From: Roseobacter sp.
Lineage (GTDB): Bacteria; Pseudomonadota; Alphaproteobacteria; Rhodobacterales; Rhodobacteraceae
Length of the DNA stretch: 64,000 nt
Direction: 5' to 3'
Assembly (NCBI GenBank): GCA_002731875.1
Contig: PCCY01000020.1
Span: 1-64,000, forward strand
The position numbers were made by a program, and so were the translations under genes. How positions within the stretch are numbered: the stretch's first letter is position 1; each line of letters starts with the position of its first letter. This document shows positions 9,140 through 17,783 of this stretch, in pieces. The notes below the pieces were generated by a model. That model was not told the origin of the DNA and made no database searches. It saw only the letters and a program-made list of their open reading frames with translations.

Positions 9140-9874
9140 ATGGCATCAGGGACTAACCATAAACCTACTTGGTTTCGGTATTTGCCGATCATCGCCATCT
9201 TTATGGTAACTGTCGTGGGGTTCTTCACGGTGGGTGACTATCTGAATTTTGATACATTGCGTGACAACCACAAGGTTCTGATCGGATTCCGCGACGAGAA
9301 TTTTCGCATTACCGTTATCGGTTTCATGACAATTTATATACTCATTGTCGGATTTTCGCTGCCCGGTGCTACTCTCGCCACGATTACGGGCGGGTTCCTG
9401 TTCGGGACCCCTTGGGGGGTATTGATCAATGTTACGGGTGCAACCTTAGGCGCGGTGATGATCTTTCTTGCCGTGCGCATGGGCTTTGGCGAAAAACTGA
9501 AAGCCCGTATGGATGCCTCCGAGGGCAAGATACGCAGCATCAAGAACGGTATCGATGAAAACGAATGGTCGATGTTGTTTTTCCTGCGCCTGGTTCCCGC
9601 TGTGCCCTTTTTCGTCGCCAACCTGATTCCTGCTTTGTTGGGGGTTTCTCTGCTCCGTTTCGTGGTGTCGACGTTTCTGGGGATTATCCCGGGTTCATTC
9701 GTCTTTACGTCGGTGGGCGCGGGGCTTGGCCTTGTGTTCGCGCGTGGCGAAACTCCGGACCTGGATATCATTTTCGAACCGCACATCCTTTTGCCGATCC
9801 TGGGCTTGTGCATCCTTTCGTTACTTCCGGTTTTGCTCAAGGCGATGACCGGTAAAAAGGAACTGTTGAAATGA
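9140..9874 (+). CDS. TVP38/TMEM64 (DedA-like) membrane protein
   Basis: A 244-residue polytopic inner-membrane protein of the TVP38/TMEM64 or SNARE-associated family. Signature segments are the LPGATLATITGGFLFG loop around residues 74-90 and the re-entrant FFLRLVPAVPFFVANLIPALLG around 148-170. Relatives of this superfamily move phospholipid or polyprenyl lipid across membranes; the substrate here is unknown. Its stop codon overlaps the ATG of the flavoprotein gene by 4 bases. Families like this are often adjacent or fused to mercuric-reductase-like flavoproteins, which supports a joint function. Confidence 0.85.
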   Translation: MASGTNHKPTWFRYLPIIAIFMVTVVGFFTVGDYLNFDTLRDNHKVLIGFRDENFRITVIGFMTIYILIVGFSLPGATLATITGGFLFGTPWGVLINVTGATLGAVMIFLAVRMGFGEKLKARMDASEGKIRSIKNGIDENEWSMLFFLRLVPAVPFFVANLIPALLGVSLLRFVVSTFLGIIPGSFVFTSVGAGLGLVFARGETPDLDIIFEPHILLPILGLCILSLLPVLLKAMTGKKELLK

Positions 9875-11289
9875 AGCGCATCAAAACCGACGTCCTTGTT
9901 ATTGGGGCAGGGTCCGGGGGCTTGTCTGTTGCTGCGGGTGCGTCGCAAATGGGCGCTGATGTCGTGCTGCTGGAAGGCCACAAAATGGGTGGCGACTGTT
10001 TGAATTATGGTTGCGTCCCTTCAAAAGCGTTAATCATGTCTGGCAAGGCTGCACATGCTCAGCGGCACTCGGCGCAATACGGCGTGCCCAACGCCCGGGG
10101 CGAGGTGGACTACGCCGCAGCCAAGGATTTCGTGTCTGACGTGATCGCGCAGATTGCGCCGGTCGATAGTCAAGAACGGTTCGAAGGGTTCGGCGTCAAG
10201 GTTATCCGGGCCTACGGGCGATTCATTTCGAATAACGAAGTCCAGGCAGGTGACACGGTGATAAAGGCACGCCGGATCGTGATCGCCACAGGGTCATCCC
10301 CGTTGATTCCGCCTATCCAGGGATTGGACAAAACCCCGTACGAAACTAATGAAACCCTGTTCGACCTGCGCGACAAGCCCGAACATCTGTTGATTATCGG
10401 TGGTGGGCCCGTGGGTATGGAGATGGCGCAAGCACATGTGCGCATGGGCTGCAAGGTAACGGTGATCGAGGGCGACAAGGCGCTGTCCAAGGACGACCCC
10501 GAACTGGCTGGCATTGCGCTGCAATCCTACAAGGATGAAGGCGTTGAAATTGCCGAAGGTGCATTGGCCGAGCAGATCAGCGGCACAGCGGGCGCGATTG
10601 AAGTTCGCGTCAAGGATGGCCGGGTATTCAAGGGTTCGCACCTACTGGTGGCTGTCGGGCGCTCCGCCAATATAGCCAATCTGGACCTGGAGAAAGCCGG
10701 CGTGGAAACCGAGAGGAATGGCATCAAGGTTGACGCGTCATTACGGACGCGTAACCGCAAGGTCTATGCTATCGGCGATGTCGCGGGGGGGCTTCAATTC
10801 ACGCATGTGGCTGGGTACCACGCAGGTGTTGTGATCCGTGCGTTGATGTTTGCGATTCCGTCCAAGGCAAAAACGTCCCACATCCCTTGGGCGACCTATA
10901 CCGACCCTGAACTGTCCCAAGTCGGACTGACTGAAGCACAAGCGCGCAAAACCCATGGCGACAAGGTGGAGGTCGTGCGGTTTCAGTATAATCATAACGA
11001 TCGCGCCATTGCAGAACGCAAAACCAAAGGTCTGATAAAGGTTATGGTGGTCAATGGTCGACCGGTTGGGGCAGGCATTGTAGGGTATCAGGCAGGTGAA
11101 TTAATCAACCTGTGGGCATTGGCGCTGGCAAATAACATGAAAATGAGCCAGATTGCGGGAATGGTTGCTCCGTACCCCACAATAGGCGAAATTAACAAGC
11201 GTGCGGCGGGCGCTTACTTCAGTCCGCGTTTGTTCGAGAGCGATCTCGTGAAATCCGTGGTTCGGGCTGTGCAGCGTTTCATTCCCTAG
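9871..11289 (+). CDS. Pyridine nucleotide-disulfide oxidoreductase (mercuric-reductase-like)
   Basis: A 472-residue FAD enzyme with the full fold: N-terminal FAD loop GAGSGG (12-17), redox pair Cys43/Cys48 in CLNYGC, NAD(P)-binding GGGPVGMEMA near 173, AIGDVAGG near 301, and the C-terminal dimerisation domain. The last domain reads APYPTIGE where lipoamide dehydrogenases have HxHPTxSE, so the catalytic His is missing and lipoamide is an unlikely substrate. The protein also lacks the N-terminal heavy-metal domain and C-terminal Cys pair of MerA. It is translationally coupled to the TVP38 protein and followed 9 bases later by a histidine kinase gene. Confidence 0.88.
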   Translation: MKRIKTDVLVIGAGSGGLSVAAGASQMGADVVLLEGHKMGGDCLNYGCVPSKALIMSGKAAHAQRHSAQYGVPNARGEVDYAAAKDFVSDVIAQIAPVDSQERFEGFGVKVIRAYGRFISNNEVQAGDTVIKARRIVIATGSSPLIPPIQGLDKTPYETNETLFDLRDKPEHLLIIGGGPVGMEMAQAHVRMGCKVTVIEGDKALSKDDPELAGIALQSYKDEGVEIAEGALAEQISGTAGAIEVRVKDGRVFKGSHLLVAVGRSANIANLDLEKAGVETERNGIKVDASLRTRNRKVYAIGDVAGGLQFTHVAGYHAGVVIRALMFAIPSKAKTSHIPWATYTDPELSQVGLTEAQARKTHGDKVEVVRFQYNHNDRAIAERKTKGLIKVMVVNGRPVGAGIVGYQAGELINLWALALANNMKMSQIAGMVAPYPTIGEINKRAAGAYFSPRLFESDLVKSVVRAVQRFIP

Positions 11290-11298
11290 AGCAGCAAG

Positions 11299-12687
11299 AT
11301 GTTCAGATCTCTTTCAGGCAGGCTACTCATCCTGACCACCATCTTTGTGATGTTGGCCGAGATATTGATTTTTGTGCCATCTATCGCCCGGTTCCGGGTG
11401 GAATACATGATGAACCGGCTTGAGCGGGCGCAAATCGCGTCACTGACCTTGCTTGCCAGCGAAATGATCGACCCGGCGCTTGAGGCTGAACTGTTGCGAA
11501 CCGCGGAAGTCTTCAACGTTGTGTTGCGTCGCGACGAGATGCGACAATTGGTTTTGTCGTCGCCGATGCCGCAAGCGATCAAGGCAACGTATGATATTCG
11601 AGATGCATCTGCGATGATGTTGATACGCGATGCCTTTATTCAACTGGCCGACACCGATGATGGTGTCATCCGCGTGATCGGGGCCCCCGTGCAGGATGCG
11701 GGATTGTTGATTGAAATCACGATGGAAACCTCGGCGTTGCGCATGGCAATGATAGATTACGGCGTTCGCATTCTGGCCCTTTCGGCGGCAATATCACTGA
11801 TTACGGCATTCTTGTTGTTTCTGACGATGCGGGCGTTTTTGCTCAAGCCGATCAAATCGGTGGTCGGGCACATGCAAAACTATGCTCTGGCCCCCGAAGA
11901 CGCCCGTCGGATTATCGCTCCCTCAGCCGGAGTTACCGAAATACGCGAGGCCGAAGAAGCATTGATGCGACTGGAAACCGAACTGACGCAGGCTTTGCGA
12001 CAAAAGGAACGGCTTGCCCAACTGGGTCAGGCTGTCAGCAAGGTCAGCCATGATTTGCGCAATATCCTGACGTCCGCACAGCTATTCACAGACCGGATCG
12101 AGATGTCCGAGGACCCGACGGTCAAGCGAATGGCCCCCAAATTGGTGAGTTCGATTACCCGAGCCGTCCATCTATGCGAATCCACGTTGGCGTTTGGCCG
12201 CGCAGAGGAACCAAGCCCGACGCTGACGGTGGTTGCGTTGGACCAAATCATCGCCGATGTGATTGACGGTGAAAGGTTGGCGGTGGAAGGGGTGGACATC
12301 AGGTTTGATGTGCAAATTCCCAAAGGTCTGATGGTTCGCGCTGACCCGGAGCAGCTTTATCGGGTTCTGGCCAACCTGGTGCGCAATGCACGGCAGGCGA
12401 TTGTTGCGGCGGGAAGACCGGGCAAAATCACTGTGACCGCGATCTCTGACGACATCGCGTGGACGATCAAAGTCTGCGACGACGGCCCAGGTTTGCCGCC
12501 CAAGGCGCGCGAACATCTGTTCACGGCGTTCCGAGGCGGCGCGCGAAAGGGCGGCTCAGGATTGGGGCTGGCCATTGCTGCCGAACTGGTGCGCGGTCAC
12601 GGAGGCAAGCTTGAACTAGGTACCACAGGCCCGTCTGGCACCATTTTCACAGTTACCTTACCCAAAGGCGACGGGACGTATTCATAA
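11299..12687 (+). CDS. Sensor histidine kinase without adjacent regulator
   Basis: A 462-residue membrane kinase. One membrane segment at 8-28, a periplasmic domain of about 125 residues and a second segment near 155-178 are followed by a HAMP-like linker. The catalytic core has H-box SHDLRN (His251), N-box LVRNARQA, G1 DDGPGLP, F-box and G2 GSGLGLAI. All catalytic residues appear intact. No response regulator gene is adjacent; the upstream partner genes are the flavoprotein and TVP38 protein, 9 bases away, and tRNA-Arg follows. It may sense a state related to those two proteins; that is inference. Confidence 0.88.
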   Translation: MFRSLSGRLLILTTIFVMLAEILIFVPSIARFRVEYMMNRLERAQIASLTLLASEMIDPALEAELLRTAEVFNVVLRRDEMRQLVLSSPMPQAIKATYDIRDASAMMLIRDAFIQLADTDDGVIRVIGAPVQDAGLLIEITMETSALRMAMIDYGVRILALSAAISLITAFLLFLTMRAFLLKPIKSVVGHMQNYALAPEDARRIIAPSAGVTEIREAEEALMRLETELTQALRQKERLAQLGQAVSKVSHDLRNILTSAQLFTDRIEMSEDPTVKRMAPKLVSSITRAVHLCESTLAFGRAEEPSPTLTVVALDQIIADVIDGERLAVEGVDIRFDVQIPKGLMVRADPEQLYRVLANLVRNARQAIVAAGRPGKITVTAISDDIAWTIKVCDDGPGLPPKAREHLFTAFRGGARKGGSGLGLAIAAELVRGHGGKLELGTTGPSGTIFTVTLPKGDGTYS

Positions 12688-12762
12688 GAAATACGGAAAT
12701 TGCAATTGTTGTTAAAGAAGGGGTTGCAAACCCTCTCGCCCAGAACTAAACCCCGCCCTAAC

Positions 12763-12839
12763 GGACCGATAGCTCAGCTGGATAGAGTACCTGACTACGA
12801 ATCAGGGGGTCGGGGGTTCGAATCCTCCTCGGTCCGCCA
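12763..12839 (+). tRNA. tRNA-Arg (anticodon ACG)
   Basis: A 77-base cloverleaf is readable. The acceptor GGACCGA (12763-12769) pairs with TCGGTCC (12829-12835), and discriminator G and encoded CCA follow. The D-arm is GCTC...GAGT, the anticodon stem CCTGA/TCAGG surrounds loop CTACGAA with anticodon ACG, and the T-arm contains GGTTCGAATCC. The wobble A is expected to be edited to inosine to read CGU, CGC and CGA. Confidence 0.97.
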
Positions 12840-12969
12840 CTTCACATACATCAGATATGATACTTGGAAATGATCGTGAACTTCCGCCCCGTAGGGATGG
12901 ATAAGTCGCCGGTTGTTTGCACGGTTGGCCTGTGCGCAGTGTCGCGGTGCGGACGGCGGAGATCGGCGC

Positions 12970-12986
12970 GCCTGACAGTGTCAGGC
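12970..12986. repeat. 17-base perfect palindrome
   Basis: GCCTGACAGTGTCAGGC is an 8-1-8 perfect inverted repeat 28 bases beyond the stop of the carboxyspermidine dehydrogenase gene. It could fold as a 6-bp hairpin with a 5-base loop, but no U-tract follows on either strand. It is therefore either a weak terminator or a protein-binding site. The remainder of 12840-13014 shows no gene. Confidence 0.5.
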
Positions 12987-13014
12987 CCTGGATCTTCCGC
13001 CTTCCGATTGCGGG

Positions 13015-14262
13015 TCAGCTGATAGATTGATCCCACGTCATGTCAGTATCTTTGATTTTCACCCGTGTCGGCAGGCCGATGGTGTCAAGCAGGGCGAACA
13101 ATGGCTTCGGGTCCAGCTCTTCGACGTTTAGCATGGTGCCCAGATCATAGGTGCCGTTGGCGATCAGCATAGCCATAGCGACCGGCGGTACGCCTGCGGT
13201 ATAGGATATGCCCTGGCTTCCGACTTCACGGTAAGCCTCTGCGTGATCAGAGATGTTATAGACAAATACCTCGGTTTCCTGTCCTTCCTTGATACCTTTG
13301 ACGAGGTCACCGATGCAGGTTTTGCCGGTATAGTTCGGGGCAAGAGTCGAAGGGTCGGGCAGCACGGCCTTGACCACTTTCAACGGTACGACTTCCAAGC
13401 CTTCCGCGGTTGTGACCGGCTGCTCGGAGAGCAGTCCCAGATTTTGCAGCACCGTGAACACATTGATATAGTGGTCGCCAAAGCCCATCCAGAACCGGAC
13501 ATCGGCCTGCGGATAATTGGCGGCCAGCGAATGCACCTCGTCATGCCCGGACATATAGGCGGTTTGCTTGCCAACGACGGGCAGGTCCCATTCCCGACCT
13601 ACTTCAAACATCGCGTTCTCTTGCCATGCGCCTTGCTGCCAGCTGTATACCGTGCCGGTAAACTCGCGAAAGTTGATCTCTGGATCGAAGTTGGTTGAGA
13701 AATACTTGCCGTGGTCGCCAGCATTGATGTCGACGATATCAATCGACTTTACCTCGTCCATAAACTCTTCAATGGCAAAGCGCGCAAAAGCGTTCACCAT
13801 ACCCGGATCAAAGCCTGCCCCGAGAATAGCGGTGACACCTGCCGCGGCGCAATCCTCGCGGCGTTTCCATTCGTAATTGCCATACCAAGGCGGCGTTTCG
13901 CAAATTTTCGCCGGGTCCTCGTGAATGGCAGTGTCGATATACGATGCACCCGTGCGGATACAGGCCTCGAGCACGGTCATATTCACGAACGGGGAGCCCA
14001 CGTTGATCACGATTTGCACGCCGAGCTTTCTGATAAGCGCCTCGACGGCATCACTGTCCATAGCGTCGAGCTGATGCGCCTCAAACACGCCGCTCTGCTT
14101 CATCGCGCCCTTCGCATGCACGCTGGCGATAATGCTATCGCACTTGGAAACCGTGCGGCTGGCGATATGCAAATCACCCAGTACATCATTGTTTTGCGCC
14201 GTCTTATGCGCCACGACCTGAGCGACGCCACCGGCACCGATGATGAGAACATTGCGTTTCAT
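13015..14262 (-). CDS. Carboxynorspermidine/carboxyspermidine dehydrogenase
   Basis: A 415-residue saccharopine-dehydrogenase-family protein. The N-terminal NAD(P) loop reads IIGAGGVAQVVAHK (about 6-19), and the family segments GAGFDPGMVNAFARF and SGHDEVHSL follow. This group reductively condenses aspartate semialdehyde with putrescine or diaminopropane to carboxyspermidine or carboxynorspermidine. The assignment over lysine-pathway saccharopine dehydrogenase rests on the neighbour, an nspC-type decarboxylase 31 bases upstream on the same strand. No diaminobutyrate aminotransferase/decarboxylase is present nearby, which favours putrescine as substrate. That last point is inference. Confidence 0.88.
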   Translation of the reverse strand: MKRNVLIIGAGGVAQVVAHKTAQNNDVLGDLHIASRTVSKCDSIIASVHAKGAMKQSGVFEAHQLDAMDSDAVEALIRKLGVQIVINVGSPFVNMTVLEACIRTGASYIDTAIHEDPAKICETPPWYGNYEWKRREDCAAAGVTAILGAGFDPGMVNAFARFAIEEFMDEVKSIDIVDINAGDHGKYFSTNFDPEINFREFTGTVYSWQQGAWQENAMFEVGREWDLPVVGKQTAYMSGHDEVHSLAANYPQADVRFWMGFGDHYINVFTVLQNLGLLSEQPVTTAEGLEVVPLKVVKAVLPDPSTLAPNYTGKTCIGDLVKGIKEGQETEVFVYNISDHAEAYREVGSQGISYTAGVPPVAMAMLIANGTYDLGTMLNVEELDPKPLFALLDTIGLPTRVKIKDTDMTWDQSIS

Positions 14263-14293
14263 TTGTTCAAAAGACCTCGTTTATTTGGGGAAT

Positions 14294-15388
14294 TTAGGAG
14301 AGCGCGGATTTGAAATCTTCGTAATCGAAGTCGCGCACCATTGCGACCGTACCATCCAGTTCACGCACGGCGATCCCGGGCATTTTCACGCCGTTGAACC
14401 AGTTTTTCTTGACCATGGTATAGCCTGCGGCGTCTTGAAAAGAAATCCGGTCGCCAGCCTTTAGCGGTGCATCAAAGCGGAACTCTCCGAAAATATCACC
14501 TGCAAGGCACGATTTCCCGCATATCATCCACTGGTGATCACCCCTGTCAGGGTAAACTTTGGCTGGCTCGCGATAGATCAACAGATCCAGCATGTGTGCC
14601 TCGATCGAACTGTCCACTATCGCCAGATTTTTGCCGTTGTGCAGCGTGTCCAGAACGGTGACTTCAAGCGTTGCCGCGCCTGTGATGGCGGCTTCGCCGG
14701 GCTCAAGATAGACCTGGACGTCAAATGTTTCAGCAAAGCGCTTCAGGCGCGTGGCCAAGCGGTCCAACGGGTAGTCCGGTCCGGTGAAGTGAATACCGCC
14801 GCCCAGGCTGATCCAGCTCATCCGGTGGATTATGTCGCCAAACCGATTTTCGATCAGCGTCAGCATCTCGGAGAACCTGTCGAAATCATCGTTTTCACAG
14901 TTATTGTGAAACATCAGCCCGCTGATGCGGTCCGCTATGGTCGCGATCTCGGCCGGGTCATGTTCGCCCAATCGGCTGAACGGCCGGGCCGGGTCAGCGA
15001 GGTCAAATTCCGATGTCGACACTCCGGGGTTTACACGTAGGCCGCGCGCATGGTTTTGCGCAGCGGTCTCGAATCTGTTGAGTTGGCTGATGGAGTTGAA
15101 AATGATCTTGTCACTGTTCGCCAAAACCTCTGCAATCTCGTCATCGTCATATGCCACTGAATATGCATGGGTTTCGCCGCCGAATTTCTCATGGCCCAGC
15201 TTGACCTCATACAGTGACGAAGACGTCGAGCCATCCATATACTGTGCCATGAAGTCAAAGACCGTCCATGTCGCAAAGCATTTCAACGCCAGCAACGACT
15301 TGGCCCCCGACGTATCGCGTAGCCAGGCGATCTTTTCCATATTGGTCTGAAGGCGCGATTTATCGATGAGATAATACGGAGTTTTCAC
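14294..15388 (-). CDS. nspC: Carboxynorspermidine decarboxylase
   Basis: A 364-residue PLP enzyme of the alanine-racemase-fold decarboxylases. The PLP lysine is in LLALKCFATW (Lys36); GGGIHFTGPDYPL and EPGEA bind phosphate, and the second active-site segment includes CGKSCLAGD. It decarboxylates carboxynorspermidine or carboxyspermidine to the free polyamine. The start is GTG with AAAGGA about 8 bases upstream. It is followed by the dehydrogenase, completing the two-step alternative to spermidine synthase, which uses decarboxylated S-adenosylmethionine. Confidence 0.93.
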   Translation of the reverse strand: MKTPYYLIDKSRLQTNMEKIAWLRDTSGAKSLLALKCFATWTVFDFMAQYMDGSTSSSLYEVKLGHEKFGGETHAYSVAYDDDEIAEVLANSDKIIFNSISQLNRFETAAQNHARGLRVNPGVSTSEFDLADPARPFSRLGEHDPAEIATIADRISGLMFHNNCENDDFDRFSEMLTLIENRFGDIIHRMSWISLGGGIHFTGPDYPLDRLATRLKRFAETFDVQVYLEPGEAAITGAATLEVTVLDTLHNGKNLAIVDSSIEAHMLDLLIYREPAKVYPDRGDHQWMICGKSCLAGDIFGEFRFDAPLKAGDRISFQDAAGYTMVKKNWFNGVKMPGIAVRELDGTVAMVRDFDYEDFKSALS

Positions 15389-15528
15389 GGCAAAATCCTT
15401 TCGAGGAACACCACATGCAAATGCCGGTCCCGATTAGGGGATGTCACCCCGCAACGCAAACCATCAATCAACACTGGTGCCAGTCAGACAGATAGCCCCG
15501 GTTGCCCTATATCAAGTCGATGTTTGCG

Positions 15529-16395
15529 CTAGTTGGTTCGAAAGATCCGGGATTCGCCGATCATCTGTTCAAGTGTGGCGATGCGCTCGGCACTTTGATC
15601 CGAGCTTCGCGACTGAACCTCAGCCACCAACGCTTCGATCAGAAAATTGATCGCGAGGGTGGAATCCCAGCTCGAGGGTACTTCGACTGTGGCTCGAAAG
15701 CAGTGTTGCGCGTATTTCTCGATCGGAGAACCCCAGGCGTCGGTGAACAAAACGATGTTCGCACCCTGCTTCAGAGCGAGGTCGGCCAGTTTTTCCAGTT
15801 CTTTCTCGTACCGCCTGATATCAAAGACAATCAGCACAGCACCCGCGTCCATATCCAGCAGTGATTGCGGCCAGACGCTTGGCGATGAATCAAGCAGCGT
15901 GACCTGAGGCCGGATGATCTGTAAATGGTTGAAGAAATAATGCGCGTTTGACCGCGTTATCCTGCCCCCCAACAAATACAGCCGCCGCGTCGGATCAGAC
16001 AAAAGCCCTGCAACCTGATCAAACTCGGCAAGGTCCAGTCGCTCCAGGGTGCGGTTGATGTTACTGGAGACCGCTTCAATGAAGCGTGAAACGATATGGT
16101 CACTGCCGCCCACCGGCTTGCTGGCGTCCAACTTGGCCAAAGGTTGCTTCATCCGGGCTGCGATTTCGTCCCGGATAGCGTCCTGCAAGCCGGAAAATCC
16201 GTCGAAGCCCAGCTTGCGTGCCAGGCGGATGATTGTGGGGGATGACACATCGGCGAATTCGGCAAGGCGGTTAATGGATTGTAACCCCGTAAGAAGCTGT
16301 TCGTCCAGAAGAACAGCGGACACCTTACGCTCAGCCGCCGTAAGTTCGGCCTGCTTCTCCTTTAATAAATCGCGAACCAATGTCTTTTTATGCAA
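15529..16395 (-). CDS. MurR/RpiR family transcriptional regulator
   Basis: A 288-residue regulator with an N-terminal helix-turn-helix (about 1-77, including SSPTIIRLARKLGFDGFSGLQ) and a C-terminal SIS domain (about 125-265) that normally binds a phosphosugar or other small effector. The start is TTG at 16395 with AAAAGGAA upstream. It is divergent from the catabolic unit starting at 16510, with three evenly spaced 7-base motifs in the gap, so it very likely controls that unit and itself. An effector related to an amine pathway would be unusual for this family. The 140 bases between this gene and nspC show nothing clear. Confidence 0.9.
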   Translation of the reverse strand: MHKKTLVRDLLKEKQAELTAAERKVSAVLLDEQLLTGLQSINRLAEFADVSSPTIIRLARKLGFDGFSGLQDAIRDEIAARMKQPLAKLDASKPVGGSDHIVSRFIEAVSSNINRTLERLDLAEFDQVAGLLSDPTRRLYLLGGRITRSNAHYFFNHLQIIRPQVTLLDSSPSVWPQSLLDMDAGAVLIVFDIRRYEKELEKLADLALKQGANIVLFTDAWGSPIEKYAQHCFRATVEVPSSWDSTLAINFLIEALVAEVQSRSSDQSAERIATLEQMIGESRIFRTN

Positions 16396-16411
16396 GGAAT
16401 GTTCCTTTTAG

Positions 16412-16476
16412 TACAGAAGGTCGCGCTTTGAAGTGAATATTACAGAAATAATCTTGACAGGCTAGAAAATTCTGTA
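16412..16476. promoter_or_regulatory. Three phased candidate operator sites and -35 box
   Basis: TACAGAA occurs at 16412-16418 and 16441-16447, and its complement TTCTGTA at 16470-16476. The starts are exactly 29 bases apart, close to three helical turns. The second and third copies make a perfect inverted repeat flanking TTGACA (16454-16459), a consensus -35. The -10 is poor (TAGTGA at 16475 or nearby). The site lies between the RpiR gene and the operon it probably regulates, so binding by the RpiR protein is the simplest reading. Confidence 0.55.
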
Positions 16477-16509
16477 GTGATTGGTGTAGAGCAAGATGAC
16501 AGGAGCCCC

Positions 16510-17265
16510 GTGATACATCGTGATTGGACATCGGCGCAGGTTGTGAACCCCAGGGGGCAGGGGGCTTGGTCATTGGTATGCGAACATGCGTCACGTCAGA
16601 TACCTACCGATCTCTACGGGCTTGGCCTATCAGAGGCGGCCCGCCTGTCTCATGCTGCTTGGGACATCGGTGCGCTTGATGTGGCGCAGGCGATGTCCAA
16701 GATATTGGATGCCCCGTTGGTTGCGGGTGGTATTTCCCGCCTTGTGTACGACTGCAACCGTCCTCTGACTGCAGCAGACAGTATTCCGGTGCGCAGTGAA
16801 GTATATGATATTCCCGGCAACGCTGGTTTGACCGATACCCAGAAAAGCGAGCGTTACGATCTGGTTCACACGCCGTTTCACGATGCGATAGAACAGGTTC
16901 TTGACGGGCAGAATTCCCCTGTTTTGGTTACAATCCATAGTTTCACGCCCGTATACAACGGTGTGAAACGTGACGTCGAACTGGGTTTTCTATACCACCG
17001 AAACCCAGTCGCAGCGCAGCGTGTTCTGGAGGTTGAACAGGCCAAAGGTCGTTTCCGGGTGGCACTGAACGAACCCTATGCAGCAAGCGACGGAGTGACC
17101 TATACCTTGGCAAAACACGGTGAGGCGCGGGGGTTGCATGCAATCATGCTGGAAATTCGCAACGACCTGATCGACACGCCGGTCAAAGCTCAGGAAATGG
17201 CGTGGCATTTGTGCCAGACCCTGACCCAGGCATTTTCCGCCCCCCAGAAAGAGGCCGCCGTATGA
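16510..17265 (+). CDS. N-formylglutamate amidohydrolase family protein
   Basis: A 251-residue zinc hydrolase of the N-formylglutamate amidohydrolase family, which is related to carboxypeptidase-fold enzymes. Family segments are LVCEHASRQIP, GGISRLVYDCNRP, ALDVAQAMS and VTIHSFTPVY. The frame opens at GTG 16477, but GTG 16510 has AGGAG (16501-16505) ahead of it and lies downstream of the likely promoter, so I chose it; spacing is short (4 bases). No histidine-utilisation gene is nearby, so formylglutamate is doubtful as substrate. In this operon it could hydrolyse a gamma-glutamyl amide product. It overlaps the TRAP small permease gene by 4 bases. Confidence 0.82.
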   Translation: MIHRDWTSAQVVNPRGQGAWSLVCEHASRQIPTDLYGLGLSEAARLSHAAWDIGALDVAQAMSKILDAPLVAGGISRLVYDCNRPLTAADSIPVRSEVYDIPGNAGLTDTQKSERYDLVHTPFHDAIEQVLDGQNSPVLVTIHSFTPVYNGVKRDVELGFLYHRNPVAAQRVLEVEQAKGRFRVALNEPYAASDGVTYTLAKHGEARGLHAIMLEIRNDLIDTPVKAQEMAWHLCQTLTQAFSAPQKEAAV

Positions 17266-17783
17266 ACGCGATGCGCAGATATATCGCCATAGTGGACAAG
17301 TTCAATTACGGGTTGGGCCGCATCATGATGTACGGCATCTTCGTCTTGATGGGCATACTGCTCTGGTCCTCATACAACAAAACTTTTGCATCCCCCCAGC
17401 TTTGGACGCTGGAGATGGCGCAGTTCGTGATGGTGGGCTACTACATTCTTGGTGGTCCCTATGCGATGCAGATGGGTGCCAACGTGCGCATGGATCTGTT
17501 TTATGCTGAGCTAACGCCGCGCAAAAAGGCCTGGACGGACTGTATCACCGTCGTGTTCTTGCTAGTCTATCTTGTGATCCTGCTGTGGGGTGGGATCGAA
17601 TCCACGATGTATTCCTTTAAATACGGCGGCGAACGAAGTCCGACTGCATGGCGCCCTTATATGTGGCCGGTCAAAGTGACCATGTGCATCGGAATTTCTC
17701 TGATGTTGCTGCAAGCTGTCTCTGAACTGTTCAAGGACACCCTTTTCCTCAAATCCGGTGAGGACACCCGCGATGCCCTATGA
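17262..17783 (+). CDS. TRAP transporter small permease (DctQ type)
   Basis: A 173-residue inner-membrane protein with four hydrophobic segments (about 20-40, 52-70, 93-115, 137-160), as in DctQ subunits. The conserved WTLEMAQFVMVGYYILGGPYAMQMGANVRMD region is readable in part. It pairs with the large permease and periplasmic binding protein to import an organic solute driven by a sodium gradient. The start ATGA overlaps the amidohydrolase stop. A second in-frame ATG at 17271 is possible. Confidence 0.9.
   Translation: MNAMRRYIAIVDKFNYGLGRIMMYGIFVLMGILLWSSYNKTFASPQLWTLEMAQFVMVGYYILGGPYAMQMGANVRMDLFYAELTPRKKAWTDCITVVFLLVYLVILLWGGIESTMYSFKYGGERSPTAWRPYMWPVKVTMCIGISLMLLQAVSELFKDTLFLKSGEDTRDAL

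Noticed and set aside
12851-13036. 61-codon minus-strand frame beside the tRNA
   Set aside because: Overlaps the 3' end of the dehydrogenase gene, no ribosome-binding site or domain.
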